A stretch of DNA of 64,000 nt from Desulfogranum mediterraneum DSM 13871 (GTDB taxonomy: Bacteria; Desulfobacterota; Desulfobulbia; Desulfobulbales; Desulfobulbaceae), in contig NZ_KE387004.1 in assembly GCF_000429965.1 (NCBI RefSeq), forward strand, positions 348,657 through 412,656. Reading direction: 5' to 3'. The notes below the pieces were generated by a model, which did no database searches, was not told the origin of the DNA, and saw only the letters and a program-made list of their open reading frames with translations. The position numbers and the translations under genes are program-made. This document shows positions 38,001 to 46,176 of this stretch, piece after piece (within the stretch, counting starts at the first letter, position 1; every line of letters starts with the position of its first letter).

Positions 38001-38796
38001 GCTATGGCAGGATCATCAGCTGGAAGCAGATGATGTTTTTTCATTTACCTCCGACAATCAACGTCACTTTTACTCGTTAACCCCTACGGGTTTTGAAAAT
38101 AAAGAACATCTAACTTGGCCAGACTGGGACGAGTCTGATGGTTTTTTTGAACAGGTTGGGTCTATACGTTTAACCGGAAACAGTGTTTACGATGTATTTA
38201 CGATAGATAACAACCACGAAATAAAAGAGTTGGAAAACAATTCACAAAGGCTATTGGAATATTTCTCTTGGTCACGGAAGGTTATCATCAACACTTACGA
38301 CGGACACTGGACACAAAATATCGTCCTCCCGGCACATGTGCCTGAGAACACAGAACTAGAGCTTAATGTAAAATCAACATATCCGGTTAACATACACCTA
38401 GGTGATAGCATTTACCCTGTTATCAACAATCAAACAGCGAAATTCTACTACAGTTACGGTTCCTGGACAGTCGACCTTGAAGACTACCTTGTAATAAGTG
38501 ACAATGAGCAAATAAGAAAACTAGAAAATAACCCTGAACAGCTATTAAGATATTTTGACATTGTCGAAACTGTATACATTAAATTACAAAACGGTCATTG
38601 GACTCGCACTTTAATTTTGCCCGACAATGCTCCGGACGGGTCAGAATTAATCTTAGACTGTTATGCAGATTGGCACACTATGGTTTTCAACGGAGATCTT
38701 GAATATCGAACACTGAAGAATATGCGCGATAAATTCAGAAAAATAAATGGTAGATGGATAGCTACCGGAAGTGTAATACTGCAACCGAGCGAATGA
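35035..38796 (+). CDS. large exported protein, putative toxin delivery component
   Basis: A protein of 1253 residues; GGAGGT lies 8 nt before the ATG. A signal peptide is cleaved near residue 34 (FSVQSHASG). Residues 150-215 are the only markedly hydrophobic part of the mature protein (TLGGPADVVMWGQF; YDKAAAILSFSPIGVVMQLW) and recall the helical hairpins of translocation domains such as that of diphtheria toxin. The central 850 residues are helical, rich in Tyr, Trp and Asp, and unrecognised. Two repeats of about 97 residues end the protein (about 1057-1153 and 1154-1253). Each has a DNxxIxxLENNxxxLLxYF opening and a GHWT strand, and they look like receptor- or surface-binding modules. Codon use and AT content differ sharply from the chromosome, so it was probably transferred. 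The toxin role is inference; a surface adhesin is possible. Confidence 0.6.
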   Translation: MLIKNKKRYRKYGLGIPAILCFLLLFSVQSHASGMCMNTDVVEDGDSLGEKSVYDLKRKYRKKYFSSESEEKAFDDSPLNYRDKVEYSPYSPANSEAGKARFEWFNKTHPKTADALTDKSSIIPVSSDEDFVEKIGKNLLSDTEGILLERGEALTSDLLGTLGGPADVVMWGQFMLSTFNDENATSYDKAAAILSFSPIGVVMQLWGPAIDQLITRARASSIRHSSHPFDTTKRTMADYDTDRKRWYGFFRNYRDRYLLQAARQVIDETVLQYDNAYKISVSNIENALNVQFEHYDHELYKAIQISWLQYLDKQDNDEGDGPDNGENLIHTFMMDSGWKYCLDQTLPLGDNFVNLAIPMAKCLTEDIYYEAYPSFIDFVTSSADYHSTVREYIIQRQWATRNAITSIDDIKKTLKNDISRQVREEWEAITRSSFAIKANETLEKHFTASAMHEFVDAELDRMATDEEIREGRFLYSAAWTEDLCGGQVTGGRLFTKRCSKKRNHPAVYKTLQDDSHPEVRAQYNEIRSGLNQEEQAQIIEMELDRYLPKLLSGDALVFTKDNFMHLPSRQQVWQQVDRCLANSPLLQWFLSMLYPGSTPEQAANLVLDNPNLLAQVAAFCPTEPANSKENKFFLYKPGEINKANAAALFYASIYSFYPNVYNASRKMDEMYEKLTSLFDQYKDDRRMWTSVWLGHNKVSAYEVLNRNDLNALMRFKLFLDDKDKTSCNGAINNNGYIIESFQGALDLRTYYKYLEYIVYPYFSSTALLTHADQVMNNPVYSYWKDTYSALVDEAVNAKDNSIYFDNIDIGQFYSAVSGLYADYIESNLPNDAKENDYQKLDNFYPFNNLYHLRSTINSSSSVQKMEDMDGAFFQHTLSPKFMKWVENRDVDDIISKLSSINGYKHENYMKGLSIGDNFGLNNICDFKNIEDAVYTMLKHEDAFGSRYFKLVPFLEDSFRDLLGVNLMALGVADMVQDKVCAEEGGYQEQLWQDHQLEADDVFSFTSDNQRHFYSLTPTGFENKEHLTWPDWDESDGFFEQVGSIRLTGNSVYDVFTIDNNHEIKELENNSQRLLEYFSWSRKVIINTYDGHWTQNIVLPAHVPENTELELNVKSTYPVNIHLGDSIYPVINNQTAKFYYSYGSWTVDLEDYLVISDNEQIRKLENNPEQLLRYFDIVETVYIKLQNGHWTRTLILPDNAPDGSELILDCYADWHTMVFNGDLEYRTLKNMRDKFRKINGRWIATGSVILQPSE

Positions 38797-38830
38797 GCTT
38801 TGACCTTATCAGACATCAGGTTTATCGACA

Positions 38831-38902
38831 TGAGGGTTACAGGTCTTGATCGTTGCTCATCAACGATGAAAACCAAAAAGGTAACCCTCACGCCCAGACC
38901 TG
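38831..38902. repeat. interleaved inverted repeats
   Basis: TGAGGGTTAC (38831-38840) pairs with GTAACCCTCA (38881-38890). Inside is a CGTTG/CAACG hairpin (38851-38865). CAGGTCT (38840-38846) can also pair with AGACCTG (38896-38902), which crosses the first pairing. It lies after the 1253-residue gene and may be a terminator-like structure or an element end. Confidence 0.5.
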
Positions 38903-39096
38903 AACCTTAACTTCTACAAAGATAAAAAAGGATTTCAACTAATAGCACCGCGTTATCCGTGACAACGATAAGGAATCTGGTATCTGGAGTTACCACGTAG
39001 AGATACGTTATGAAATTTGACTCTACGATTTTTAGCAAGAAATTGTAAATGCAGGAATTTTGTCTTTAAAGTTTCAACAAAAAGAGGACCAGTTAG

Positions 39097-39813
39097 ATGC
39101 GTAGAATTATTCTGATGACAGTAACTGTTTTAGCTGTTTTAGAAGGTGTCGCTACACTTTTGTACGGAGGTGGTACTGACGAGTGTACAGCGGCCAAAAT
39201 AAAGGGAACAGCATTTGTTCAAAGAGCGGAGGGCGAGAGATTCATTTCTACCTTCGAGCTTGATCGTATCAAAAATATGAATCAGTCCCTAATGTGTGAA
39301 GGGAATTGCATGAAAGTTGCAGAAAGAATTTCCGACTATCTGAATACAGGTAATTTAGACCGCCTAAAACTTCCTGGTTTTTTCGATAGACTGCGTTTTA
39401 AAGAAACATTTTTTTATGCGGATGATGATGGTGCTTATTGGGCCAATCAAGCCGCTAAAGCTGATAAGCTATCAATCCGGGTTTATCAACCAGGGTCGCT
39501 GGAAGGTGCGCTTGATGCTCTTAACGAAGGGGGACCAGGTAGCCACGGAATCGTTTTTGGTACTTTGAAATCAACAGCCAAGGTTTCTCCGGTATCTGAG
39601 GCTTTGACGGATGCCTATATTAGATTTTCCGGGGGTGGGCACGCGTTCAATCTTGCAGCTGTTGAAGGTGAAAGCGGCACCGAAATAATTGTGCTGGATG
39701 GTTATAGCCAGGGAAAGTTTGATAAAGTAATCAAATACTCATCGGCTAAGGACTATTTTGACGAAAATTACGACTACGACATGGGAATGATCTTTTTCCC
39801 TCCTGGACAATAG
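39097..39813 (+). CDS. exported papain-fold-like protein, putative toxin enzyme
   Basis: A protein of 238 residues. The hydrophobic N terminus (RIILMTVTVLAVLEGVATLL) is a signal peptide or anchor. The arrangement EGNC71MKVA, GGH182AFN185 and IVLD201GYSQG matches the Cys-His-Asp order of papain-like toxin domains (Tox-PL/deamidase type), where NC, GHxxN and DGQ are the hallmark motifs. Such domains cleave or deamidate host or rival proteins. AAAAGAGGACC precedes the ATG. It is AT-rich like the 1253-residue gene 300 bp upstream; the pair could be the enzymatic and delivery parts of one secreted toxin. No immunity gene is obvious. The fold call comes from motif reading only. Confidence 0.6.
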   Translation: MRRIILMTVTVLAVLEGVATLLYGGGTDECTAAKIKGTAFVQRAEGERFISTFELDRIKNMNQSLMCEGNCMKVAERISDYLNTGNLDRLKLPGFFDRLRFKETFFYADDDGAYWANQAAKADKLSIRVYQPGSLEGALDALNEGGPGSHGIVFGTLKSTAKVSPVSEALTDAYIRFSGGGHAFNLAAVEGESGTEIIVLDGYSQGKFDKVIKYSSAKDYFDENYDYDMGMIFFPPGQ

Positions 39814-39816
39814 CAG

Positions 39817-39933
39817 TGCCCTCACAACCAGATAGCAAAAGATATCGAACGCTCTCAAAGTACGATTTCCCGTAAAATACTTCGTAAGACCGGTCTAAGG
39901 GGCTATCGGCACAAACAGGCTAATCGTTTGTAA
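39817..39933 (+). pseudogene. IS30-family transposase N-terminal fragment
   Basis: One frame reads HNQIAKDIERSQSTISRKIL, then RKTGLRGYRHKQANRL and a stop. This is the helix-turn-helix of IS30 transposases. The rest of the gene is missing. Confidence 0.7.
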
Positions 39934-40144
39934 TAGTTCACCTGGGTAGTTGGTATAAACTGAGATATACCCACCGATCAGTAGACCGGCGGGATCTAGG
40001 GGGTATTGGACTCAGGAAGGATAGCAGGTAGCGATTTTGTCGCAAATGAGGCAGTCACTAATCCGGAAAGGTATATAAAAAAAAGAGGTGGCTTCACTTG
40101 TTCAGACAATTTTTCCTGATTGTTAGGTGGAGCCTCTACTCACA
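39934..40144. other. AT-rich intergenic debris
   Basis: No gene. An imperfect inverted repeat (AGAGGTGGCTTCAC near 40083 against GTGGAGCCTCT near 40127) may be an insertion-element end. Confidence 0.4.
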
Positions 40145-40436
40145 TTACGCTGCCAGTTCAACTGTTGGCAGCATTACGGCATATGCCTCATTGGACGTTT
40201 TCTTTTCTAATTTTGAATGGGGTTTATTGCGGTTATACCAATCAAGATAGCGCATGATTGCGCTTGCGTGCCGCGGCGATGAGTCATTGTCAAATGTGGT
40301 GTACGAGGGTCAGGCAGCTTTCCTGTCAGGCTGATCGGTAACTCGTACTCCATCTCTGAACTCCACCCCGCTTATGACCTCTGCTAACTTTGTCTTAAAG
40401 GGCCCTCTGTGTGTTACCTCGGGTACGCTTTGTCAT
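40145..40436 (-). pseudogene. IS3-family element remnant
   Basis: On the minus strand AAGGAG precedes ATG 40436 and MTKRTRGNTQRAL, like the start of a small IS3-type orfA, which soon breaks. The other end, from about 40280 to the stop at 40145, reads IMRYLDWYNRNKPHSKLEKK then AYAVMLPTVELAA. This is the C terminus of an IS3-family orfB transposase. The middle is deleted, so only the two ends of the element remain. Confidence 0.7.
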
Positions 40437-40546
40437 TGTTCTACTCCTTTTTGAGCCTACTTCAGGACTCTATAGGTAGCAGATTTTCCAATTAAGGGCT
40501 TGTCCGGATTTTTGGCGCCACCTCTGCCCCCCACACAGATAGTTCC

Positions 40547-40613
40547 AGGCAGGCCTTCGGGCTTGCCTTTTTTGTTGGCAACGGGCAGAATGAGCTGCAG
40601 TGAACCTCCACCA
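40547..40613 (+). repeat. 67-bp direct repeat, copy 2
   Basis: Identical to 32892-32958. It contains the same UUCG terminator (40548-40573) and ends in CTCCACCA 62 bp before aat. It is best read as the surviving right end of the second duplicated unit. Confidence 0.95.
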
Positions 40614-40675
40614 GGAACATCCGGCTCCGTAGCGGAACCTGGCCCCTCTCCCTTAGCCCCGGCCCCAGCACCCCC

Positions 40676-41494
40676 ATGCCTGTCTTCCGCCTCACCCAGG
40701 AACTGATCTTTCCCCCACCCCAGCTGGCCGAGCCCGAAGGGCTGTTGGCCGTGGGCGGCGACCTCTCGCCGGAGCGGCTGCTGAGCGCCTACCGAAGCGG
40801 CATCTTCCCCTGGTACAGCCAGGGCGAGCCCCTGCTCTGGTGGTCGCCGGCCCCCCGGCTGGTCCTCTTTCCCGAGGAGTTCCACCTGCCCAGGCGACTG
40901 GCCCGGACCATCCGCCAGGGGCGGTTCAGGCTGACTGCGGATACCGCCTTTTCTGCGGTGATTGCGGCCTGTGCCCGGACCATCCGCCGGGACGAGCCCG
41001 GCACCTGGATCACCCCGGAGATGCAGCAGGCCTATATCCGCCTCCATGAGCTGGGTCATGCCCACTCCATCGAGTGCTGGCAAGGGGGGAAACTCGCCGG
41101 CGGGCTCTACGGGGTCGCTCTGGACGGGGTCTTTTTCGGGGAGTCCATGTTCACCCGGGTCAGGGATGCATCCAAGGTGGCCCTGGCCCAACTGGTCCAC
41201 CATGCTCCCGGGCTTGGCCTGGCAGTGATCGACTGCCAGATGACCACCCGGCATTTGCTCGGCTTCGGGGCCAGGGAGGTGGAGAGGGAGGTCTTTCTTT
41301 CCCTGCTGGCCCAGCACATCCGCTCCATCCCGGCGCTTCAGGCGGTAGAGGCGGTTCAGGTAGTACAGGCAGTACAGGCGCAAAAAAAATGGCGTCTGTA
41401 CCTGGGTAAGGAGGGAACCCACAACACAGACGCCTCTCAGGAAGGAATGATCACCACCCGCCCGCTGGCCTCAGGGGAAGGTGGTGACGGCTGA
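40676..41494 (+). CDS. aat: leucyl/phenylalanyl-tRNA-protein transferase
   Basis: A protein of 272 residues. It opens as the family does (FPPPQLAEPEGLLAVGGDLS), followed by SGIFPWYSQGEPLLWWSPAPR, WITPEMQQAYIRLHELGHAH and GVFFGESMF. It adds Leu or Phe to N-terminal Arg/Lys of proteins, marking them for ClpAP. Typical family members are about 230 residues; here about 40 extra residues follow, starting with a low-complexity stretch (VEAVQVVQAVQAQ) coded by four near-identical 9-bp units at 41339-41380. No good ribosome binding site is seen before the ATG. Confidence 0.9.
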   Translation: MPVFRLTQELIFPPPQLAEPEGLLAVGGDLSPERLLSAYRSGIFPWYSQGEPLLWWSPAPRLVLFPEEFHLPRRLARTIRQGRFRLTADTAFSAVIAACARTIRRDEPGTWITPEMQQAYIRLHELGHAHSIECWQGGKLAGGLYGVALDGVFFGESMFTRVRDASKVALAQLVHHAPGLGLAVIDCQMTTRHLLGFGAREVEREVFLSLLAQHIRSIPALQAVEAVQVVQAVQAQKKWRLYLGKEGTHNTDASQEGMITTRPLASGEGGDG

Positions 41495-41518
41495 GTGGCT
41501 ACTCCTGATCACTCAACC

Positions 41519-41556
41519 CATGGCCAAGGGCTCTTTTCCCTGGCCATGCCTTTAAA
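41519..41556 (+). terminator. probable terminator after aat
   Basis: ATGGCCAAGGG, short T-rich loop, CCCTGGCCAT, then a CCTTTAAAA tail. The T run is short. Confidence 0.55.
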
Positions 41557-41611
41557 ATAAGTACCACAACGTGACTGTCAAGATCAAACAAGAGGATCGA
41601 GGGGGCCAGGT

Positions 41612-43717
41612 TCACATCTCAAGCGCAAAGTCATAGCGCAGGGCAGAGCGGGCCAGGTGGCGGTTGAACTTCTTTAAACCGTAGAGGTTGGTCACCGTAA
41701 AGTTGATCTCCCAGTCGCCCACCACCGAGGCCGCATGCTCCAGGTAGATGATGTCCACCACCTTCATCTCCTGGGGGGCCACCGAAAGCAGCATGAACAG
41801 CCGGTTGCGCGAGACCTTCATGACGATCACCTTCTGGGGCTTCTCTATCCGGGTCTCCTTGAGCTTCCAGCGCACCTCGATGGCGTCTTCCCGCTGGAAC
41901 TTGATCCGTTGCAGCTGGGCACAGTCTTTGCGATGGAGCGACATCCCCCGTTCACTCAGCAGGCCGATGACCCCCTTGTCCAGGGGCGTGGGCTTACAGC
42001 AGGCCGAAGACTTCATCACCACCGGATCCAGGGTGGCCAGGTCCACCCGATTGAAGACCCCGGTGGGTGAGTAGAGGGTCGGCCGGCCCACATAGAGGCC
42101 ATTGCGGATCTCAAAGATCAGCTCACGCAGCCGGACCCTGCCCAATCCCAACTGGAGGAAGAGGTCGTCCAGGGACTCCAGGTTAAAGTAGGCCAGAATA
42201 TCCTTCATCCCCGCTTTTTCGATGACCTCAAAGGGGACCCCGTAGCGACGCATCTCCTGATGGAGGATGGAGGAGCCGATCTTGGAGAGCACCTCCTCAC
42301 GTCGCAGACGAAAGGTCTTGGCCAGTTCCGACCTGGCCCGGGGGGTCTGACATTTTCTCTGGGTATCCCGGTCAAAGTTGACCGGACTCTCCTGACGAAG
42401 AATCTTGACCACATTGCCGTCCTTGAGCGGGGCATCCACCCCGGCCTTACGGTTCCTGATCATGGCGCCCACACAGGTATGACCGATGGCCGTGTGGACC
42501 CGGAAGGCAAAATCAAGGACAATGGAATTCACCGGCAGACAGATCAGGTCTCCCTGGGGGGTGTAGGTGTAGATCTCCTTGCGGCCTCCGGCGGCGATCA
42601 GATCCCGGTAGGAGACCGAGTCTTCACTGCCCAGGATGTCGAACATTTCCTGGATCTCCTTGACAAACCGTCCCCTGGCCTTAGTGTCTGAGGTCCACTC
42701 GCGCACCAGGCCACGCTGGGCCCGGCGGGCCATATTCCGGGTACGGATCTTAAACAGATACTTGCGTCCCGCGATATTGGCCCTGGCATGAAGCCCCTGA
42801 TAGCCGGAAGGCTTGGGGTTGGCAATAAAATCACGGATGGTCCTGGGAATGGGCGGATAGGTCAGATTCAAGGTTCCCAGGGCTGCGTAGCAGTCCTTGC
42901 GCTGATTGACCAGCACCAGGATCTCCTGGGGGGTCTCGATCTCCTTAATCAGGATCCGGTTACGGTAATCATAGTAGCCCCACAAGCCCTTGGAACGGAG
43001 GGTCAGGGTGCTCTCAATCCCATCGTCGACCAAGCCCTCCCGGACCTTATTGATAATCTCCAGGGCTGCGGGATCGTTCTGGAGCTTGTTGATCTTCTGC
43101 TGAAGCTTACTCCCCTGACGCGGGTACTTGTAGGCCAGTGCCAGGTTGTAGAGTTCACGCTTGATATTGAACAAGCCCAGGATGGTGGCCAGGGGCGCAT
43201 AGATATCCAGGGTCTCGGCTGCGATCTTCTGCCGTTTATGACGGGGCATGGAGGAGAGGGTCCGGAGATTATGGAGCCGGTCGGCCAGCTTGACCAGCAT
43301 CACCTCCAGCCGGGCCGCAGCTCCGCTGAAGATCTTGCGATGGACCAGTTTCTTAAAGGTCTGGCGATCACCCGAATAGTGGGTCACCTTGGTGCAGCCG
43401 TCGACAATGGCCTCCACCGTGGAGCCGAAGTGGTCGCGAATGGTCTCGTTGCTCACCTCTTCCACGTCTTCCACGGTATCGTGCAGCAGGGCTGCCGCCA
43501 GGATCTCGGCATCGATGATGTCCAGCTCTTCAGCCAGAATACGGGCAACGCTGCAGGGATGCATGATATAGGGGTCACCGGAACGACGCCACTGATTGCC
43601 GTGGGCCTCCAGGGCAAAATCCAGGGCATTCCAAAAGACCCTGGTTTCCGGCCCCTGGCCGATAAAGCCGCGCATCACCTCCTGGTATGCCGGGATATCA
43701 AATGTAAAATAGTGCAT
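41612..43717 (-). CDS. RelA/SpoT homologue, probably hydrolase only
   Basis: A protein of 701 residues from ATG 43717, with AAGGA upstream. The HD (p)ppGpp hydrolase half is intact: H53 in YIMHPCSVAR, H79-D80 in ALLHDTVED, and LVKLADRLHNLRTL (141-154). The synthetase half keeps DCYAALGTLNLTYPPIP and NPKPSGYQGLH but has lost key positions: RFKDYI is TIRDFI, SLHTTV is GLHARA, and the catalytic EIQIRT..MH is FKIRT..MA. TGS-like and ACT-like regions follow. I infer a (p)ppGpp hydrolase with a dead synthetase domain. A second synthetase must exist elsewhere if the alarmone is made. Confidence 0.85.
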   Translation of the reverse strand: MHYFTFDIPAYQEVMRGFIGQGPETRVFWNALDFALEAHGNQWRRSGDPYIMHPCSVARILAEELDIIDAEILAAALLHDTVEDVEEVSNETIRDHFGSTVEAIVDGCTKVTHYSGDRQTFKKLVHRKIFSGAAARLEVMLVKLADRLHNLRTLSSMPRHKRQKIAAETLDIYAPLATILGLFNIKRELYNLALAYKYPRQGSKLQQKINKLQNDPAALEIINKVREGLVDDGIESTLTLRSKGLWGYYDYRNRILIKEIETPQEILVLVNQRKDCYAALGTLNLTYPPIPRTIRDFIANPKPSGYQGLHARANIAGRKYLFKIRTRNMARRAQRGLVREWTSDTKARGRFVKEIQEMFDILGSEDSVSYRDLIAAGGRKEIYTYTPQGDLICLPVNSIVLDFAFRVHTAIGHTCVGAMIRNRKAGVDAPLKDGNVVKILRQESPVNFDRDTQRKCQTPRARSELAKTFRLRREEVLSKIGSSILHQEMRRYGVPFEVIEKAGMKDILAYFNLESLDDLFLQLGLGRVRLRELIFEIRNGLYVGRPTLYSPTGVFNRVDLATLDPVVMKSSACCKPTPLDKGVIGLLSERGMSLHRKDCAQLQRIKFQREDAIEVRWKLKETRIEKPQKVIVMKVSRNRLFMLLSVAPQEMKVVDIIYLEHAASVVGDWEINFTVTNLYGLKKFNRHLARSALRYDFALEM

Positions 43718-43965
43718 GGTCCTTGATCTGGCTGCAGCCTTGTTTGGTATTCTTGAGGGAAATCTGGTAGGATGAACACTGCAGTCATCGCCCGCCGGAT
43801 GACTCCTCATAAGAGACAAAATAACCACCACGAGGCCGGCTTGACCCCTACACCTCCCCACGACGCCTGCAGGGCAGTCTAGCAGATTGGTGGTAGCGAA
43901 CAAAGACAATTCTCGCCCCACCCTCGTATCCTTTCCGTCTTCAATCCTTAACCCGGACGTCCTCC

Positions 43966-46176
43966 ATGACACACTATAAAAAACGCCGATCAGCTAAAAA
44001 TAGGGGTATGCATCGATCCAGGGGCCGCAAACAGCAGGCAACGGCAGCCCACTCTCCTCTGGAACAACAACTCATCGCTCTGCTCGCCGGACAACCACAG
44101 CCCCTCGCCCTGCCCGAGATCCAGACCGCACTCCGACTCACCCGCCAGGACCGAACCCAGCTGGCCAAGGCCCTTGAGGAGCTGACCAAGGGCAGGACCC
44201 TGAAAAAAAAGAATAAACGCTACAGCCTCTCGGACCAGGACCAGTACCTCAAGGCCACCCTGGACCAGACCAGCAAGGGTTTTGGCTTTGCCACTCCCCT
44301 GCAGGGGGACAGCCGGGAAAAGGATATCTTCATCCCTTCCCACGAGATGGGCAGTGCGGCCCACGGCGACACCATCCTGGTGGCCGTCACCGGCCGTTCC
44401 AGGGGAAGACGGGAGGGCCGGGTGGCCCAGGTTCTTACCCGGGCAGTGACCCGGCTCTGCGGCATCTTCAACGCCAGCGACAAGGGCGGCTTTCTCAGCC
44501 CGGACAATCAACGACTTCCCTATACCGTGCGCATTTCCAAGACCGAGAGCAAGGGGGCGGAAGACGGCCTGGCCGTGGTGGTGGAGATCACCGACTTTGG
44601 CGGAGATGACCACGGCCCCACAGGGCGGGTCATCGAGATCCTGGGCGATCCCTGGGAGCCTCGGGTGCAGATCCGGATGGCGATCATGGCCCATGAGCTG
44701 CACGACTCCTTCCCGGCCAAGGTCCTTGACGAGGCCGAGAGCCTCCAGCCGGTGGAGCGCTGCGACCAGGGCCGCACCGATCTGCGCGCCATCGAGCACG
44801 TCACCATCGACGGCGCCGATGCCCGTGACTTTGACGATGCCATCGCGGTCGAGGCCACGGACCAGGGCTATACCCTCCATGTCTCCATCGCAGATGTGGC
44901 CCACTACGTGACCCCGGGCTCTGCCATCGACCGTGAGGCCTACGCCCGCGGCACCAGCGTCTACCTGCCGGACCGGGTACTGCCCATGCTGCCGGAACGG
45001 CTCTCCAACAACCTCTGCAGCCTGGTCCCCCGGGAGGACCGGCCGGCCTTTACCGCCAGCCTCTTTTTTGACCACCAGGGACACCGAACCGGAGCCCGCT
45101 TCTGCAAGAGCCTGATCCGCAGCCGGCAACGCTTCACCTACGCCACGGTCCACCAGCTGCTCTACCTGGAGGACCCGGCCCTGGCCCGGGAGTACCGGGA
45201 GCTCCTGCCCATGCTCAAGCAGGCCAAGAAACTGGGCAAACTGCTCTACCGCCAGCGGATGGAGCGGGGCAGCCTGGGATTTAATATCCCGGAAGCCACC
45301 ATCACCATCGACAAAGACAAGATTAGCTCCATTGCCCTGAGTGAGCGTAACCAGGCCCATCAGCTGATTGAGGAGTGCATGCTTGCGGCCAACGAGGCCG
45401 TGGCCGAGACCATGGCCAGGGAAGGGGTGCCGGTGCTCTACCGGATCCACGAAGACCCTGACCCCACCAAGCTGGAAGAATTCCGGGAGGTCTGTAAGAC
45501 CCTGGGCATGGAACTCCCCAGGGCAGAGCCCTCTCCCCTCTGGTTTGCCGAGATCCTGGCCAGGACCGCCGGTACAGAGGAGGAATACGTGATCAACAAT
45601 CTCCTGCTCCGCACCATGCAACAGGCCAGATACACCCCCCAGAACGACGGCCACTTTGGCCTGGCTGCCGACTTCTACCTCCACTTCACCTCCCCCATCC
45701 GGCGCTACCCGGACCTGATTGCCCACCGCGCCCTGGCGGCCTTTCTTGAGCGCCGCCCCGAGCCCCCCCGACTCCTGCCCGAGGCCACAGGAGCGGGCGC
45801 ACTGGTCGATGCCGGGGTCCGCCTCTCCCGCTCTGAACGTAAGGCCATCGAGGTGGAACGTGATGTTCGTGCCCGCCTGGCGGTGCTCTTCATGGAGGAC
45901 AAGGTGGGCCAGATTTTCCCGGCCCTGATCTCCGGGGTCACCTCCTTTGGGATGTTTGTTGAGTTGGAGCAGTGCTTCATCAGCGGTGCCGTGCCCCTGA
46001 CCAGCATGGAGGATGACTATTATCTCCACGATGGCAAACGGCACCGCCTGATCGGGGAACGGACCAACACCATCCACCGGCTGGGAGACCGGCTGGAAGT
46101 GGTCCTGGAGCGGGTGGACCTGCTCAGCAAACGGCTGACCTTCTCCCTGGCTCCTGCCAAGGGTCCGGGTAGCTGA
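43966..46176 (+). CDS. rnr: ribonuclease R
   Basis: A protein of 736 residues, divergent from the RelA/SpoT gene. The N terminus is basic, followed by a winged-helix segment (about 25-85) and cold-shock domains (about 90-240). The RNB catalytic domain has IDGADARDFDDAIAV with the metal-binding aspartates. HFTSPIRRYPDLIAHRAL is the conserved RNB tail, and the C-terminal S1 domain starts near 650 (GVTSFGMFVELE). It is a 3'-5' exoribonuclease for structured RNA. Length fits the family; the Lys-rich C-terminal tail of the E. coli enzyme is absent. Confidence 0.93.
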   Translation: MTHYKKRRSAKNRGMHRSRGRKQQATAAHSPLEQQLIALLAGQPQPLALPEIQTALRLTRQDRTQLAKALEELTKGRTLKKKNKRYSLSDQDQYLKATLDQTSKGFGFATPLQGDSREKDIFIPSHEMGSAAHGDTILVAVTGRSRGRREGRVAQVLTRAVTRLCGIFNASDKGGFLSPDNQRLPYTVRISKTESKGAEDGLAVVVEITDFGGDDHGPTGRVIEILGDPWEPRVQIRMAIMAHELHDSFPAKVLDEAESLQPVERCDQGRTDLRAIEHVTIDGADARDFDDAIAVEATDQGYTLHVSIADVAHYVTPGSAIDREAYARGTSVYLPDRVLPMLPERLSNNLCSLVPREDRPAFTASLFFDHQGHRTGARFCKSLIRSRQRFTYATVHQLLYLEDPALAREYRELLPMLKQAKKLGKLLYRQRMERGSLGFNIPEATITIDKDKISSIALSERNQAHQLIEECMLAANEAVAETMAREGVPVLYRIHEDPDPTKLEEFREVCKTLGMELPRAEPSPLWFAEILARTAGTEEEYVINNLLLRTMQQARYTPQNDGHFGLAADFYLHFTSPIRRYPDLIAHRALAAFLERRPEPPRLLPEATGAGALVDAGVRLSRSERKAIEVERDVRARLAVLFMEDKVGQIFPALISGVTSFGMFVELEQCFISGAVPLTSMEDDYYLHDGKRHRLIGERTNTIHRLGDRLEVVLERVDLLSKRLTFSLAPAKGPGS

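Noticed and set aside
32892..40613. The 67-bp repeats as attachment sites of an integrative element
   Set aside because: No integrase or tRNA gene is present, and the repeat is better explained as the shared end of two duplicated units.
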